A model generated the notes under the pieces. That model did not search any database, was not told the origin of the DNA, and saw only the letters and a list, made by a program, of their open reading frames with translations. This document shows, piece after piece, positions 36,985 to 43,539 of a stretch of DNA of 64,000 nt (its first letter is position 1; each line of letters begins with the position of its first letter). The position numbers were made by a program, and so were the translations under genes. Source of the stretch: Lucinisca nassula (Eukaryota > Mollusca > Bivalvia > Lucinida > Lucinidae); the NCBI GenBank assembly GCA_963580285.1, contig OY757017.1:110331245-110395244 (forward strand). Direction: 5' to 3'.

Positions 36985-37293
36985 ATGAATTCGTGTTGTA
37001 AAGTGTCAAACCACGCGATAGAAAAACATCTTTACTCCGAGAGTATGGAAGCTTCTGTCTTTTCAAATAGACGTGTCATGTTTGATAGTATCAAGAAGTG
37101 TTTGGATAAACCTGACAAAAAGAACGTGCGCGGTAAAAGGCTCGAACTCATAAAAACCTTTACTTTTGACATAGGAATTTTGGGATACAGCAGACGAACA
37201 AGCAACACCATTAAAGTCGTGTGTACTCAAACCAGGAGAAAAACGCTTGTCATAACCGCTTATCCGATAGTAACATTCATCGAACGTGTTTAG
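36985..37293 (+). CDS. Small basic protein, possible EndoU/BECR-like RNase fold (102 aa)
   Basis: First gene inside the left TIR. The C-terminal half (about residues 55-102) reads FTFDIGILGYSRRTSNTIKV and then KTLVITAYPI, a beta-rich pattern resembling the 'KVV...ITAYP' strands of BECR-fold ribonucleases (EndoU/Barnase-like). The N-terminal half is helical and basic, with His11, Lys and Arg residues. The protein ends at Val102, 105 bp before the next ATG. The similarity is a visual impression only and no active site can be claimed. It could equally be a lineage-specific DNA-binding or regulatory protein. An inverted CCAAT (ATTGG) lies at about 36923, upstream of the start. Confidence 0.55.
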   Translation: MNSCCKVSNHAIEKHLYSESMEASVFSNRRVMFDSIKKCLDKPDKKNVRGKRLELIKTFTFDIGILGYSRRTSNTIKVVCTQTRRKTLVITAYPIVTFIERV

Positions 37294-37327
37294 ACACGTT
37301 GTATCCAATCAGCGACAGCCGTGAAAG

Positions 37328-37398
37328 AACCAATCGGATTGTACCGCATAAGTATATATACCTCGTTCGCGCGGTACTGTGTCATTCAATAAGGAAAC
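37328..37398 (+). promoter_or_regulatory. TATA/Inr core promoter of the PC4-like gene
   Basis: TATATATA at 37353-37360 is followed 31 bp later by an initiator-like TCATTC (A at 37384), then the ATG at 37399. CCAAT boxes lie at about 37304 and 37330. Spacing matches a canonical RNA polymerase II core promoter. It is notable because the element encodes its own TBP. Confidence 0.65.
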
Positions 37399-37890
37399 AT
37401 GGCAAACTACAGATGTCGGTTCAGTCTCGGGAATGATCGTTACGTGGAAGTGCACGAATGGAAGGGCGAGTTACGGGTCGATATCAGGGAGTGGAAAGAC
37501 GATAAACCGACTAAGAAAGGAATCAGTCTAAACTTGATGCGGTGGAAGAATTGGCTCGATCAGTTGGAATACGTGGATAAGGCATTAGAAAAGAAACAGG
37601 TCTATAGATGTCATCTCGGAGGGAACGTATTCTGTAAGATCGGCGAAAATAGTGTCTGCGTAGATATAAGACAATACTGGAAACCACGGGACGAAGTTGT
37701 ACCAACGAAAACGGGAATATGCTTGAGGCCATCGGAATTCAATCGTTTGAAAGACTTGTTATCAGAAATAGGAAATACATTGCCCGAACTCAACCCAGTG
37801 GTCCCTTGCTTTCTGCAAAGTGACCATTTGAATCAGTTGGGAGCTTTACAGTGCTCAGAGTGCAATCCGAACGATTACCAAAACTGGTGA
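37399..37890 (+). CDS. Tandem PC4-like ssDNA-binding transcription coactivator (163 aa)
   Basis: The protein contains two consecutive copies of the PC4/Sub1 fold. Copy 1 (about 3-64) has the core FSLGNDRYVEVHEWKGELRV-DIREW and the helix-leading phrase KKGISLNLMRWKNWL. Copy 2 (about 68-132) has GGNVFCKIGENSVCVDIRQY and TKTGICLRPSEFNRLKDLL. In the PC4 family this is a four-strand sheet plus helix that dimerises to bind single-stranded DNA and assists RNA polymerase II initiation; two copies in one chain could form the dimer internally. A short Cys-containing tail (CSECNPNDYQNW) follows. PC4-like genes recur in Polinton-type elements. ATG context (AAACATGG) is good and a TATA/Inr promoter is immediately upstream. 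Likely roles: replication (ssDNA cover) or transcription with the element's TBP. Confidence 0.85.
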   Translation: MANYRCRFSLGNDRYVEVHEWKGELRVDIREWKDDKPTKKGISLNLMRWKNWLDQLEYVDKALEKKQVYRCHLGGNVFCKIGENSVCVDIRQYWKPRDEVVPTKTGICLRPSEFNRLKDLLSEIGNTLPELNPVVPCFLQSDHLNQLGALQCSECNPNDYQNW

Positions 37891-38007
37891 AGACAGTGAC
37901 ACGAACGAAAGTAAATTGTCATAAACACGAAACAGACGTATACAACGCGTCATAATTATGGAGCATGATTGCGAATACGTGACAGAATATAGAGTGATAG
38001 ACCCCAA

Positions 38008-38187
38008 ATGACAAATATAAATATGTTTGGTATGGCAATGATGACTTTGGCGTTGTTGGATGAACTGTTGTTATGGCTGAGGTGTTTTCAATTACGACGG
38101 GAAGCCAGGGAGGCTGCGGAGCGCTTTATAGAAGCGTTTGAGAGACACGATGACGATGTATCGCACTTATATAGCGTTATATTGTAA
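38008..38187 (+). CDS. Small hydrophobic ORF, candidate membrane protein (59 aa)
   Basis: ATG at 38008, TAA at 38185-38187. Residues 6-28 (MFGMAMMTLALLDELLLWLRCF) are hydrophobic and could span a membrane. The rest is a charged amphipathic helix (QLRREAREAAERFIEAFERH) followed by DDDVSHLYSVIL. It sits in an otherwise gene-free 460-bp gap between the PC4-like and integrase genes, on the same strand. Polintons often have small hydrophobic ORFs, but no family is recognised here, so the ORF could be chance. Confidence 0.4.
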   Translation: MTNINMFGMAMMTLALLDELLLWLRCFQLRREAREAAERFIEAFERHDDDVSHLYSVIL

Positions 38188-38352
38188 ATTACATGCATAC
38201 TTTTTGAATATTTGTTTCAAACTTTATATATCCATTGTTTCCACGTGACACAGTATACACACTTGTTTTCATCGTTTTGTATCCTATAGGTTTAGTATCG
38301 TTTTATAGTTTTGTAAGAATATTCGTTTGCCATAGTCTTCGTTAAAATAAAG

Positions 38353-39477
38353 ATGACTGACTGGAAGCAATATTTATCTTCCTTGTATTTTAATCCCAAA
38401 TCCCCAGGCAGTTACCTAGGGCCGGAGAAACTGTACCAGATCGTCAAAACTCAATGCCAATTTAAAATTGGCAGGCACCGCATACGCAAATGGCTGCAAG
38501 ACCAGGAGTCGTATTCCCTGACTAGAGGCGCCAGACGTAAATATACCCGGTCTAGGGTAATTGTGGCTGGCATTGACAGTCAGTGGGATATGGATCTGAT
38601 GGATATGGTTGACATTTCCAAACAGAATGACGACTATCGATACGTACTGGTCTCCATAGACATTTTCTCTCGTTTTGCTCATTGCCGGCCCGTAAAAAGT
38701 AAAAAAGGGGTCGATATTGTCACAGCCCTACAAGTCATTCTTAAAGGACCGAGAAAACCTAACACGATTAGGACTGACCGAGGTATGGAATTCCGTAGTA
38801 AAGAGGTCAATACATATTTAAAAAACAAAAACATCCATCATTTTTACGCCCTGAATACGGAGACCAAAGCAAATTACAGCGAACGGTTAATCAAGACTTT
38901 AAAACATAAGTTGTTTAGGTATATGATGAAAAATAGAACGCAGCGGTATGTCGACATTCTTCAAGATGTAGTTCACAGCTATAATCAAACCGTACATAGA
39001 AGTCTCGGTCAACCCCCGGCTTCCATTTCAAAGGAAAACGAAGGTGAAAGTAGGCTGCAGCAGTATTTATTGAGACAGGCCGGGGACAAATCGAAAAAAA
39101 GAAGCAAACGGAAAACCAAAAAGCAGTACAAATTTAAACTCGGTCAAACGGTACGCATATCGCACGTGAGAACTTTATTCGATAGAGAATATTCGCAAAA
39201 ATGGACTGGCGAAATATTTAAAGTCAGCTCGCGTTTTAGAAGAGAGGGTATCCCGGTTTATAGGCTCGAATCCTGGGATGACGAAAAAGTGGAAGGTACC
39301 TTTTATGAACAGGAACTTCAGAAGATTCGCGTGGACGATTCTACCGAATATTACATCCAAGAGATATTAAAAAGACGCGTCCGAAACAAGCGAAAAGAAG
39401 TTCTCGTTCGCTGGTTGCACTGGCCCAAGAAATATGACAGCTGGATTCCGGAAGAAGACGTGAAAGACTACTCGTAG
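38353..39477 (+). CDS. Retroviral-type (DDE) integrase with C-terminal chromodomain (374 aa)
   Basis: It inserts the linear element DNA into the host genome. The N-terminal part (1-60) has the LYQIVKTQ...KIGRHRIRKWL region, which in Polinton integrases precedes the core. The rve core spans about 70-235: first catalytic Asp in WDMDLMDM (D81), second in RTDRGMEF (D142), Glu in NYSERLIKTLK (E177), the last two 35 positions apart. A basic linker (KSKKRSKRKTKKQYK) leads to an SH3-like strand region (about 260-320), then a chromodomain at 330-372 with YYIQEILKRR and VRWLHWPKKYDSWIPEEDV, likely to read histone marks for target choice. Full length and intact. It lies alone with 160 bp upstream and 78 bp downstream spacers; a TATATAT at about 38223 might serve as its TATA box. 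Confidence 0.96.
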   Translation: MTDWKQYLSSLYFNPKSPGSYLGPEKLYQIVKTQCQFKIGRHRIRKWLQDQESYSLTRGARRKYTRSRVIVAGIDSQWDMDLMDMVDISKQNDDYRYVLVSIDIFSRFAHCRPVKSKKGVDIVTALQVILKGPRKPNTIRTDRGMEFRSKEVNTYLKNKNIHHFYALNTETKANYSERLIKTLKHKLFRYMMKNRTQRYVDILQDVVHSYNQTVHRSLGQPPASISKENEGESRLQQYLLRQAGDKSKKRSKRKTKKQYKFKLGQTVRISHVRTLFDREYSQKWTGEIFKVSSRFRREGIPVYRLESWDDEKVEGTFYEQELQKIRVDDSTEYYIQEILKRRVRNKRKEVLVRWLHWPKKYDSWIPEEDVKDYS

Positions 39478-39555
39478 TCAGAAATCACGTGAATTTATGT
39501 CGGACAAAATAGACATACACACCAATTCGTATTCATTGTTTGACAAGACGCCAAG

Positions 39556-40083
39556 ATGAAAATTACCAACGTGGTATATAGCGCCCAATTAAATTGTCCG
39601 ATCGACCTGATAGAATTATGTCAACGTATATGGAACGCTCGATATGACCCGAGATCTTTTCCAGGTCTTATATGGCAGCATAGAACTATCGGTGGCAACT
39701 GCCTCGTGTTTTCCAGTGGTGCTATCAACTGCAATGGAAGAGCCTCAGACGTAGAAGAGGGACGGAAACGTTTGCGCAGATATGCCAGACAGCTTCAAAC
39801 ACTAGGTTATCCCGCCAGCCTAGGAACGGTTAGGATGTTGACAGCGTCTGCCAGTCACTCTCTTAGCGCTGAATTGGACTTAAAGGCGTTGGCTGAGGAA
39901 AGAAGTGTAGTGTACGAGCCAGAGTTGTTTCCGGCTCTAAATTTCAAAATAGATGGCGTAAATTTTTGCTGCTTTCATACCGGTAAAGTGGTAATCACGG
40001 GTATCAAATTTATGAATCAAATGGATGACGTGGTTTTACCAACACTGATCGAGCTTGAGCTCAATACTCGTAAGAAGCAGTGA
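39556..40083 (+). CDS. TATA-box-binding protein (TBP) homologue encoded by the Polinton (175 aa)
   Basis: The whole chain is the saddle-shaped TBP core, with two pseudo-repeats (about 1-88 and 91-172). Repeat 1 shows NARYDPRSFPGLIWQ, LVFSSGAINCNGRAS and RRYARQLQTLGYPASL. Repeat 2 shows YEPELFPALNFKI and CFHTGKVVITGIK. All four phenylalanines that kink DNA in TBP are present: F35 and F52 in repeat 1 (17 apart, as in cellular TBP), F125 and F140 in repeat 2 (15 apart, a two-residue loop shortening). Cellular TBP has an N-terminal extension, absent here. Repeat 2's first strand (TVRMLTASASHSLS) is diverged. It presumably nominates promoters of the element or redirects host Pol II. It sits between the integrase and the capsid cluster; 22 bp separate it from the next ORF. 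Codon usage and absence of introns argue for a resident element gene, not a recent host capture. TBP is known in large DNA viruses; I do not know it as a described Polinton gene. Confidence 0.93.
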   Translation: MKITNVVYSAQLNCPIDLIELCQRIWNARYDPRSFPGLIWQHRTIGGNCLVFSSGAINCNGRASDVEEGRKRLRRYARQLQTLGYPASLGTVRMLTASASHSLSAELDLKALAEERSVVYEPELFPALNFKIDGVNFCCFHTGKVVITGIKFMNQMDDVVLPTLIELELNTRKKQ

Positions 40084-40104
40084 CAAGAAACGCCGACTAA
40101 AATC

Positions 40105-40452
40105 ATGGAACATTCCAAAGTTCTCCGTTCCATTCGCTATTTAGCGACCTTGAGAGATGCCTTACCCGTGGATCGTAGAACCCTGTTACGAAATATTACT
40201 CGATTGCAAATGTCATCCATTAGAGAGGTAGCCAAAAGACTGACCAACGGAACGATCAATCCTCTAAGAAGGGATGCAAGACTCTTCGAAAGGAGAAGGC
40301 TCGCGCTAAGAACGTTAGGGTCGAATAGAGTTAGTTTCCAGAGAAAGAAAGCATTGGTAAACAGACATTCGTCGTTCATTCCGTCTATGCTGAGAAGCGT
40401 TTACCTGATACAAACCATCGTGGACGAGATCCGAACCACCGCAGAAACATGA
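40105..40452 (+). CDS. Small very basic virion-type protein, paralogue A (115 aa)
   Basis: An Arg-rich helical protein with the pattern LLRNITRLQMSSIREVAKRL, then LFERRRLALRTLGSNRV and QRKKALVNRHSSFIPSML. The same framework (LLR-ITR-Q, I--A, ERR-L--LG, KKA, FI---L) is present in the 107-aa protein on the opposite strand at 43187-43510, so the two are paralogues. Short basic proteins of this style recur in Polinton/adintovirus genomes and are suspected core or cement proteins; the precise homologue is not certain. Its TGA overlaps the next ATG (ATGA, 40449-40452). Confidence 0.75.
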   Translation: MEHSKVLRSIRYLATLRDALPVDRRTLLRNITRLQMSSIREVAKRLTNGTINPLRRDARLFERRRLALRTLGSNRVSFQRKKALVNRHSSFIPSMLRSVYLIQTIVDEIRTTAET

Positions 40453-40895
40453 CAGATTTTTACGCTTATCTCAGTAGCAAAGACTCTTTGGATTTACGTA
40501 AGAACAACAACCCTTCCGACTTTTGGATCCAATTTCATAAAACCTATAATCTGGACGGTCACTGGGTGTGCGCTCTCAAACAGATATCTTTGACGTTAAA
40601 ATTTACGCCTAGATCAAAAAGAATATATCTCTGTTGCGATATCGTGGAGGAATCCTACGTAAGAAACAGAACTATACCGGTGTTGAGAAATATCGAGATC
40701 GACAACAGATATAAAAAACTCAAATCTGACAGGTTTGAAGACGCCATCTATCTTCCCGTAAACGTGTCAAACTTGACCGCCCTCAGATTATATCTACTAG
40801 ACGAGGATTTACAACCCGTCACTTTCGATTCGAACGATCTGCATTGCGTGTTACATTTTAAACAAAATGGGCTCAGTCGAAGTGTACGATATTAA
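40449..40895 (+). CDS. Minor capsid (penton-like, single jelly-roll) protein (148 aa)
   Basis: The N-terminus FYAYLSSKDSLDLRKNNNPS-DF followed by LDGHWVCALKQISL has the 'short polar lead, NxxSxF, L-G-WevaL-ei' signature of Polinton minor capsid proteins, which form the pentons at the virion vertices. The chain is beta-strand rich, ending with FDSNDLHCVLHFKQ, as expected for the last strand of a jelly roll. It is placed, as usual, just upstream of the major capsid gene. The start overlaps the previous stop (ATGA), and the last 29 nt overlap the next gene in another frame. The assignment rests on motif style and gene order. Confidence 0.75.
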   Translation: MTDFYAYLSSKDSLDLRKNNNPSDFWIQFHKTYNLDGHWVCALKQISLTLKFTPRSKRIYLCCDIVEESYVRNRTIPVLRNIEIDNRYKKLKSDRFEDAIYLPVNVSNLTALRLYLLDEDLQPVTFDSNDLHCVLHFKQNGLSRSVRY

Positions 40896-41214
40896 ATCGC
40901 AAAAATGGGTCCCCTATATACCAGACTATGACAAATGGTACCAACATTTTAAAGACTTGAGCGACGGGTACGTTCAGCCCGATCACCTCGGTCGTTACGT
41001 GGTGGGCGTAGGTGAAAGAAACAGAAAATTGAAAGAAAGTCAAAGACCCGTGGTAAAATTGGTCAGCCCGGTCGCTCAAGCGGTAGAGATGGCCAAATCC
41101 GACATAGAACGTAAGAAAGAAGGTGGTAAGAAGCGTAAGAAGGGAACGGTTGCCAGAAAAGCATTACCCAAAGAATTTAAACGATACGCTTACAACCCGG
41201 AAGATCAAGTTTAA
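40867..41214 (+). CDS. Conserved basic virion-associated protein upstream of the capsid gene (115 aa)
   Basis: Residues 1-60 contain VEVYDIKSQKWVPYIPDYDKWYQHFKD, LSDGYVQPDHLGRYVVG and so on. The middle has PVVKLVSPVAQAVEMAKSDI, and the C-terminus is Lys-rich (KKEGGKKRKKGT) with a final KALPKEFKRYAYNPEDQV. A 'W--HF-D---G---PD--GR--VG' head with a 'VKLV(S/T)P--QAVE-AKS' helix recurs beside the capsid gene in Polinton-like elements. A role in virion assembly or DNA packing is inferred from position and basic charge. It overlaps the minor capsid gene by 29 nt and is 8 nt from the major capsid start. Confidence 0.7.
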   Translation: MGSVEVYDIKSQKWVPYIPDYDKWYQHFKDLSDGYVQPDHLGRYVVGVGERNRKLKESQRPVVKLVSPVAQAVEMAKSDIERKKEGGKKRKKGTVARKALPKEFKRYAYNPEDQV

Positions 41215-41222
41215 CGAACGAA

Positions 41223-42460
41223 ATGGACAATTGTCATCAAGAAAGTTTATCGTTATTTTCATTGCCTCCATCAGATACAGCTTTTCAGTCTAGAGAATGG
41301 ATCGAATATCGACCTTCAAATCAAGTCACTTCCACCTCAGCGATAGATTTCAACATTCCTCCTCAGTCATCCGCTTACGTCGATCTCAAACACAGCGTGT
41401 TAAACGTGAAACTGCGCTTGACAGATGCTCAAGGTGTTCCGGTAAAAGAGGACCGATCTCTCGGACTGATAAACCTTCCATTGCACACGATATTTAGACA
41501 GGTAGACGTCACGTTTCAGCAGACATCGCTGTCTCATATCGGAACTAATTACGCTTACAAAAGCTATATAGATACAATTCTTAAAACCAATCAAGCCACG
41601 CAGGAAAATATACTGTCCAGTCAGCTATTTTATAAAGATACGAGATATAACCCAGACGCGGCAAATGCCAGGTTTGGCGGTAACGCGGGACTTTTCGAAA
41701 GATACCTCGCAACGAAAGACGGGAAAATTGTGGATCTGGAAGGCCCATTATTCCTCGATCTGTTTCAACAGCCAAGACTGTTGGTGAATGGCGTCAGTAT
41801 TGGGATCAAATTGTGGCCGAGTCAGGACGCTTTCAGACTGATGTCCGACAGTCCAGATCCCGACGAAAAAGTTCAGATCTTGGATGTTAGATTTAAACTA
41901 TGCGTACAGCGTTTAAATGGAGGAGTTTTAGTAGCTCACGAAAAACTCTTTCAAGATCAACCCGCCCTCTACCCGTATCTACGATCAGAGATAAAGACTG
42001 CCTCCATAGCCCCAGGACAGTACGGATTCAGTGCTGACGACATTTTTCAAGGCCTCGTTCCGAGCAAACTCGTGGTAGGACTGGTGTCTAGCGCGGCGTA
42101 CACCGGCGATTACAAGAAAAACCCGCTAAACTTTCAATCGTTTGACTGCAGTTCGGTAGGGTTGTACGTCGATGGACAGTCATACCCCTCTCAGCCTTTG
42201 CAACCCAATTACAGCGCCGATCAGTTTGTCGACTGTTACAGAACTTTGACGCTCTTCAGAAAAGATATTAACGTGAGTAGAGGCGATTACAAAAACGGAT
42301 ACTGCCTCTATGTACTAGACGTAGATCCTTACTATACGTTCAACACTAAAAGAAAAGGTCATTGTCGGCTGGAACTCAAGTTCGCGACACCCTTGTCATG
42401 TACGCTACATTTCCGGAAATTCTCCACATAAACCAAGCCAGATCCGTGTACTTAAAATGA
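41223..42460 (+). CDS. Major capsid protein (hexon-like double jelly roll), frameshifted at its 3' end
   Basis: The open frame from the ATG at 41223 runs 402 codons to a TAA at 42429-42431. It shows the Polinton capsid hallmarks: an N-terminal SREWIEYRPS...FNIPP, a NLPLHTIFRQVDVTFQQ strand, TNYAYKSYIDTIL, LFLDLFQQPRLLVNGVSIGI and, near the end, GYCLYVLDVDPYYTFNTKR. The last ~15 codons are out of frame. From about 42398 another frame encodes the conserved capsid tail (YATFPEILHI...), ending at a TGA at 42458-42460 that overlaps the protease ATG as ATGA. A one-base-type indel between about 42385 and 42398 therefore separates the body from its tail. It could be a real disabling mutation, a sequencing error or, less likely, a programmed shift. 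Coordinates include the displaced tail. Confidence 0.93.
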
Positions 42461-42870
42461 ATAACCTTCAACTACAAAGTATGCTAAGAGGGTACCCAGT
42501 CAGAATTTGTTCAGTCGATAATGTTAAAAAAGAGAGATTCGTGATCGCCAATACGGACAAAAGCGGTGGACCGGGCAAGCATTGGGTTGCATTTTACTTT
42601 AATGAAAGTGGACACGACGAATTCTTTGATTCTCTCGGTAACACAGCGGAGTACTATAATTTTGGACACGTATTACGGAAACCGTATTTAAGGAACAGAA
42701 ATCGCTTACAAGACTTTGGTTCTGATACGTGTGGACAGTACTGTATATATTATGTCGTGTGCCGATATGTCGGAATGTCATTGAAAGATATCGTAAACGC
42801 GATTAGCGTGAGAGATTTAGAGATGAATGATAGATTTGTGAGAACATTTGTAAATACAACGCAACTATAA
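42457..42870 (+). CDS. Adenain-like cysteine protease (137 aa)
   Basis: This is the maturation protease of the virion (Ulp1/adenain superfamily). Catalytic layout: His42 in GKHWVAFYF, acidic Asp58 in EFFDSLGN, oxyanion Gln85 and nucleophile Cys92 in DFGSDTCGQYCIYYV. The Gln-to-Cys distance of 7 equals that in adenovirus protease. Slightly shorter than adenovirus adenain (~204 aa) but typical of Polintons. Its ATG overlaps the stop of the shifted capsid tail. Last gene of the rightward block; AATAAA follows at 42895. Confidence 0.93.
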   Translation: MNNLQLQSMLRGYPVRICSVDNVKKERFVIANTDKSGGPGKHWVAFYFNESGHDEFFDSLGNTAEYYNFGHVLRKPYLRNRNRLQDFGSDTCGQYCIYYVVCRYVGMSLKDIVNAISVRDLEMNDRFVRTFVNTTQL

Positions 42871-42886
42871 TGTAGTTTTACATCGC

Positions 42887-42900
42887 TTTATTTCAATAAA
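42887..42900. terminator. Bidirectional poly(A) signal between convergent blocks
   Basis: TTTATT at 42887-42892 (AATAAA on the minus strand) is directly followed by AATAAA at 42895-42900 on the plus strand. Both gene blocks end within 40 bp: the protease at 42870 and the 84-aa protein at 42930. One compact 3'-end module appears to serve both. Confidence 0.75.
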
Positions 42901-42929
42901 ACTTTTATAACAAAAATATTGTCTTTGTT

Positions 42930-43184
42930 TTAAAATGATATCCAGTCCACGAATTTATCAGTCTTTGCTTTTTCTGCCTTTTTCTCCCGTTTCCCCGGGG
43001 GTGGAGGCGCGAACACGGTTTGGCTCTTTGGCTCGGTCTTCTTTCTCTTCACCATAGCGGGGGATGGTTTAGTTTCCACCTTTTGCGAGTGAGAAGATGG
43101 CGTTTGCCTTTCTACGGAAGGCTCTCCTTTAACATTCAACATCCTTCGGTATTTATCGTAGGGGACAAGTACTAGCTTTTCCAT
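42930..43184 (-). CDS. Small basic protein, MEKLVLVPYDKY-type (84 aa)
   Basis: The N-terminus KLVLVPYDKYRRML is followed by a Pro/Ser/Lys-rich, probably disordered middle (KRKKTEPKSQ, FAPPPPGKREKKAEKAK) and ends FVDWISF. A 'LVPYDKY' start on a short basic protein is frequent in Polinton/adintovirus genomes, where such proteins are suspected virion core or maturation-peptide precursors; the exact family is not certain. Adjacent genes on the same strand are only 2 bp (43187) and 30 bp apart. Confidence 0.7.
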   Translation of the reverse strand: MEKLVLVPYDKYRRMLNVKGEPSVERQTPSSHSQKVETKPSPAMVKRKKTEPKSQTVFAPPPPGKREKKAEKAKTDKFVDWISF

Positions 43185-43186
43185 CT

Positions 43187-43510
43187 CTATTTGAGTACTG
43201 CTTCTAAGTAAGGTATGACTATTTTCAGCAGAGTGAAAATGAAACGTTGTTTATCCGAAACGGCCTTTTTCTTGTGATGATAACCAACGGTTCTATCTCC
43301 CAACAGGTGTAAAAGGCGTCTCTCGCGTTTAAGCGCTTTTTTCTGTGCCGAGGTCAACTTTATCTTGCATTTCACGACGTTATGCGCTATCTGACTTATC
43401 GCTCTCAGTTGCTGTCTGGTAATCGTTCGCAGTAGTACCTTGCGTTGACCCGGTGTAGTTTGGGCAAATAAAAGCAAAAAGTGACGTTCTTGTACGAGTA
43501 GCTGAACCAT
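43187..43510 (-). CDS. Small very basic virion-type protein, paralogue B (107 aa)
   Basis: Helical and basic: LLRTITRQQLRAISQIAHNV, LTSAQKKALKRERRLLHLLG, then HHKKKAVSDKQRFIFTLL. This is the more typical member of the family ('--Q-(R/K)-LL-T-(T/S)--QL-AI-EIAHN(V/L)'), with paralogue A at 40105-40452 on the other strand. A DNA-condensing or capsid-cement role is suspected from charge and from Polinton context, not shown. Confidence 0.75.
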   Translation of the reverse strand: MVQLLVQERHFLLLFAQTTPGQRKVLLRTITRQQLRAISQIAHNVVKCKIKLTSAQKKALKRERRLLHLLGDRTVGYHHKKKAVSDKQRFIFTLLKIVIPYLEAVLK

Positions 43511-43539
43511 GGTTCCTCTTGTAGGTCTGTTTCTTGTTC

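Noticed and set aside
36654..37001. 115-aa ORF running out of the left TIR
   Set aside because: It crosses the SINE-tail module and the A tract of the TIR, and the opposite frames are also open. No family pattern.
40105..40452. Histone-like identity for the 115-aa basic protein
   Set aside because: Only charge and helicity suggest it; no histone-fold pattern is visible, so it is left as a virion-type basic protein.
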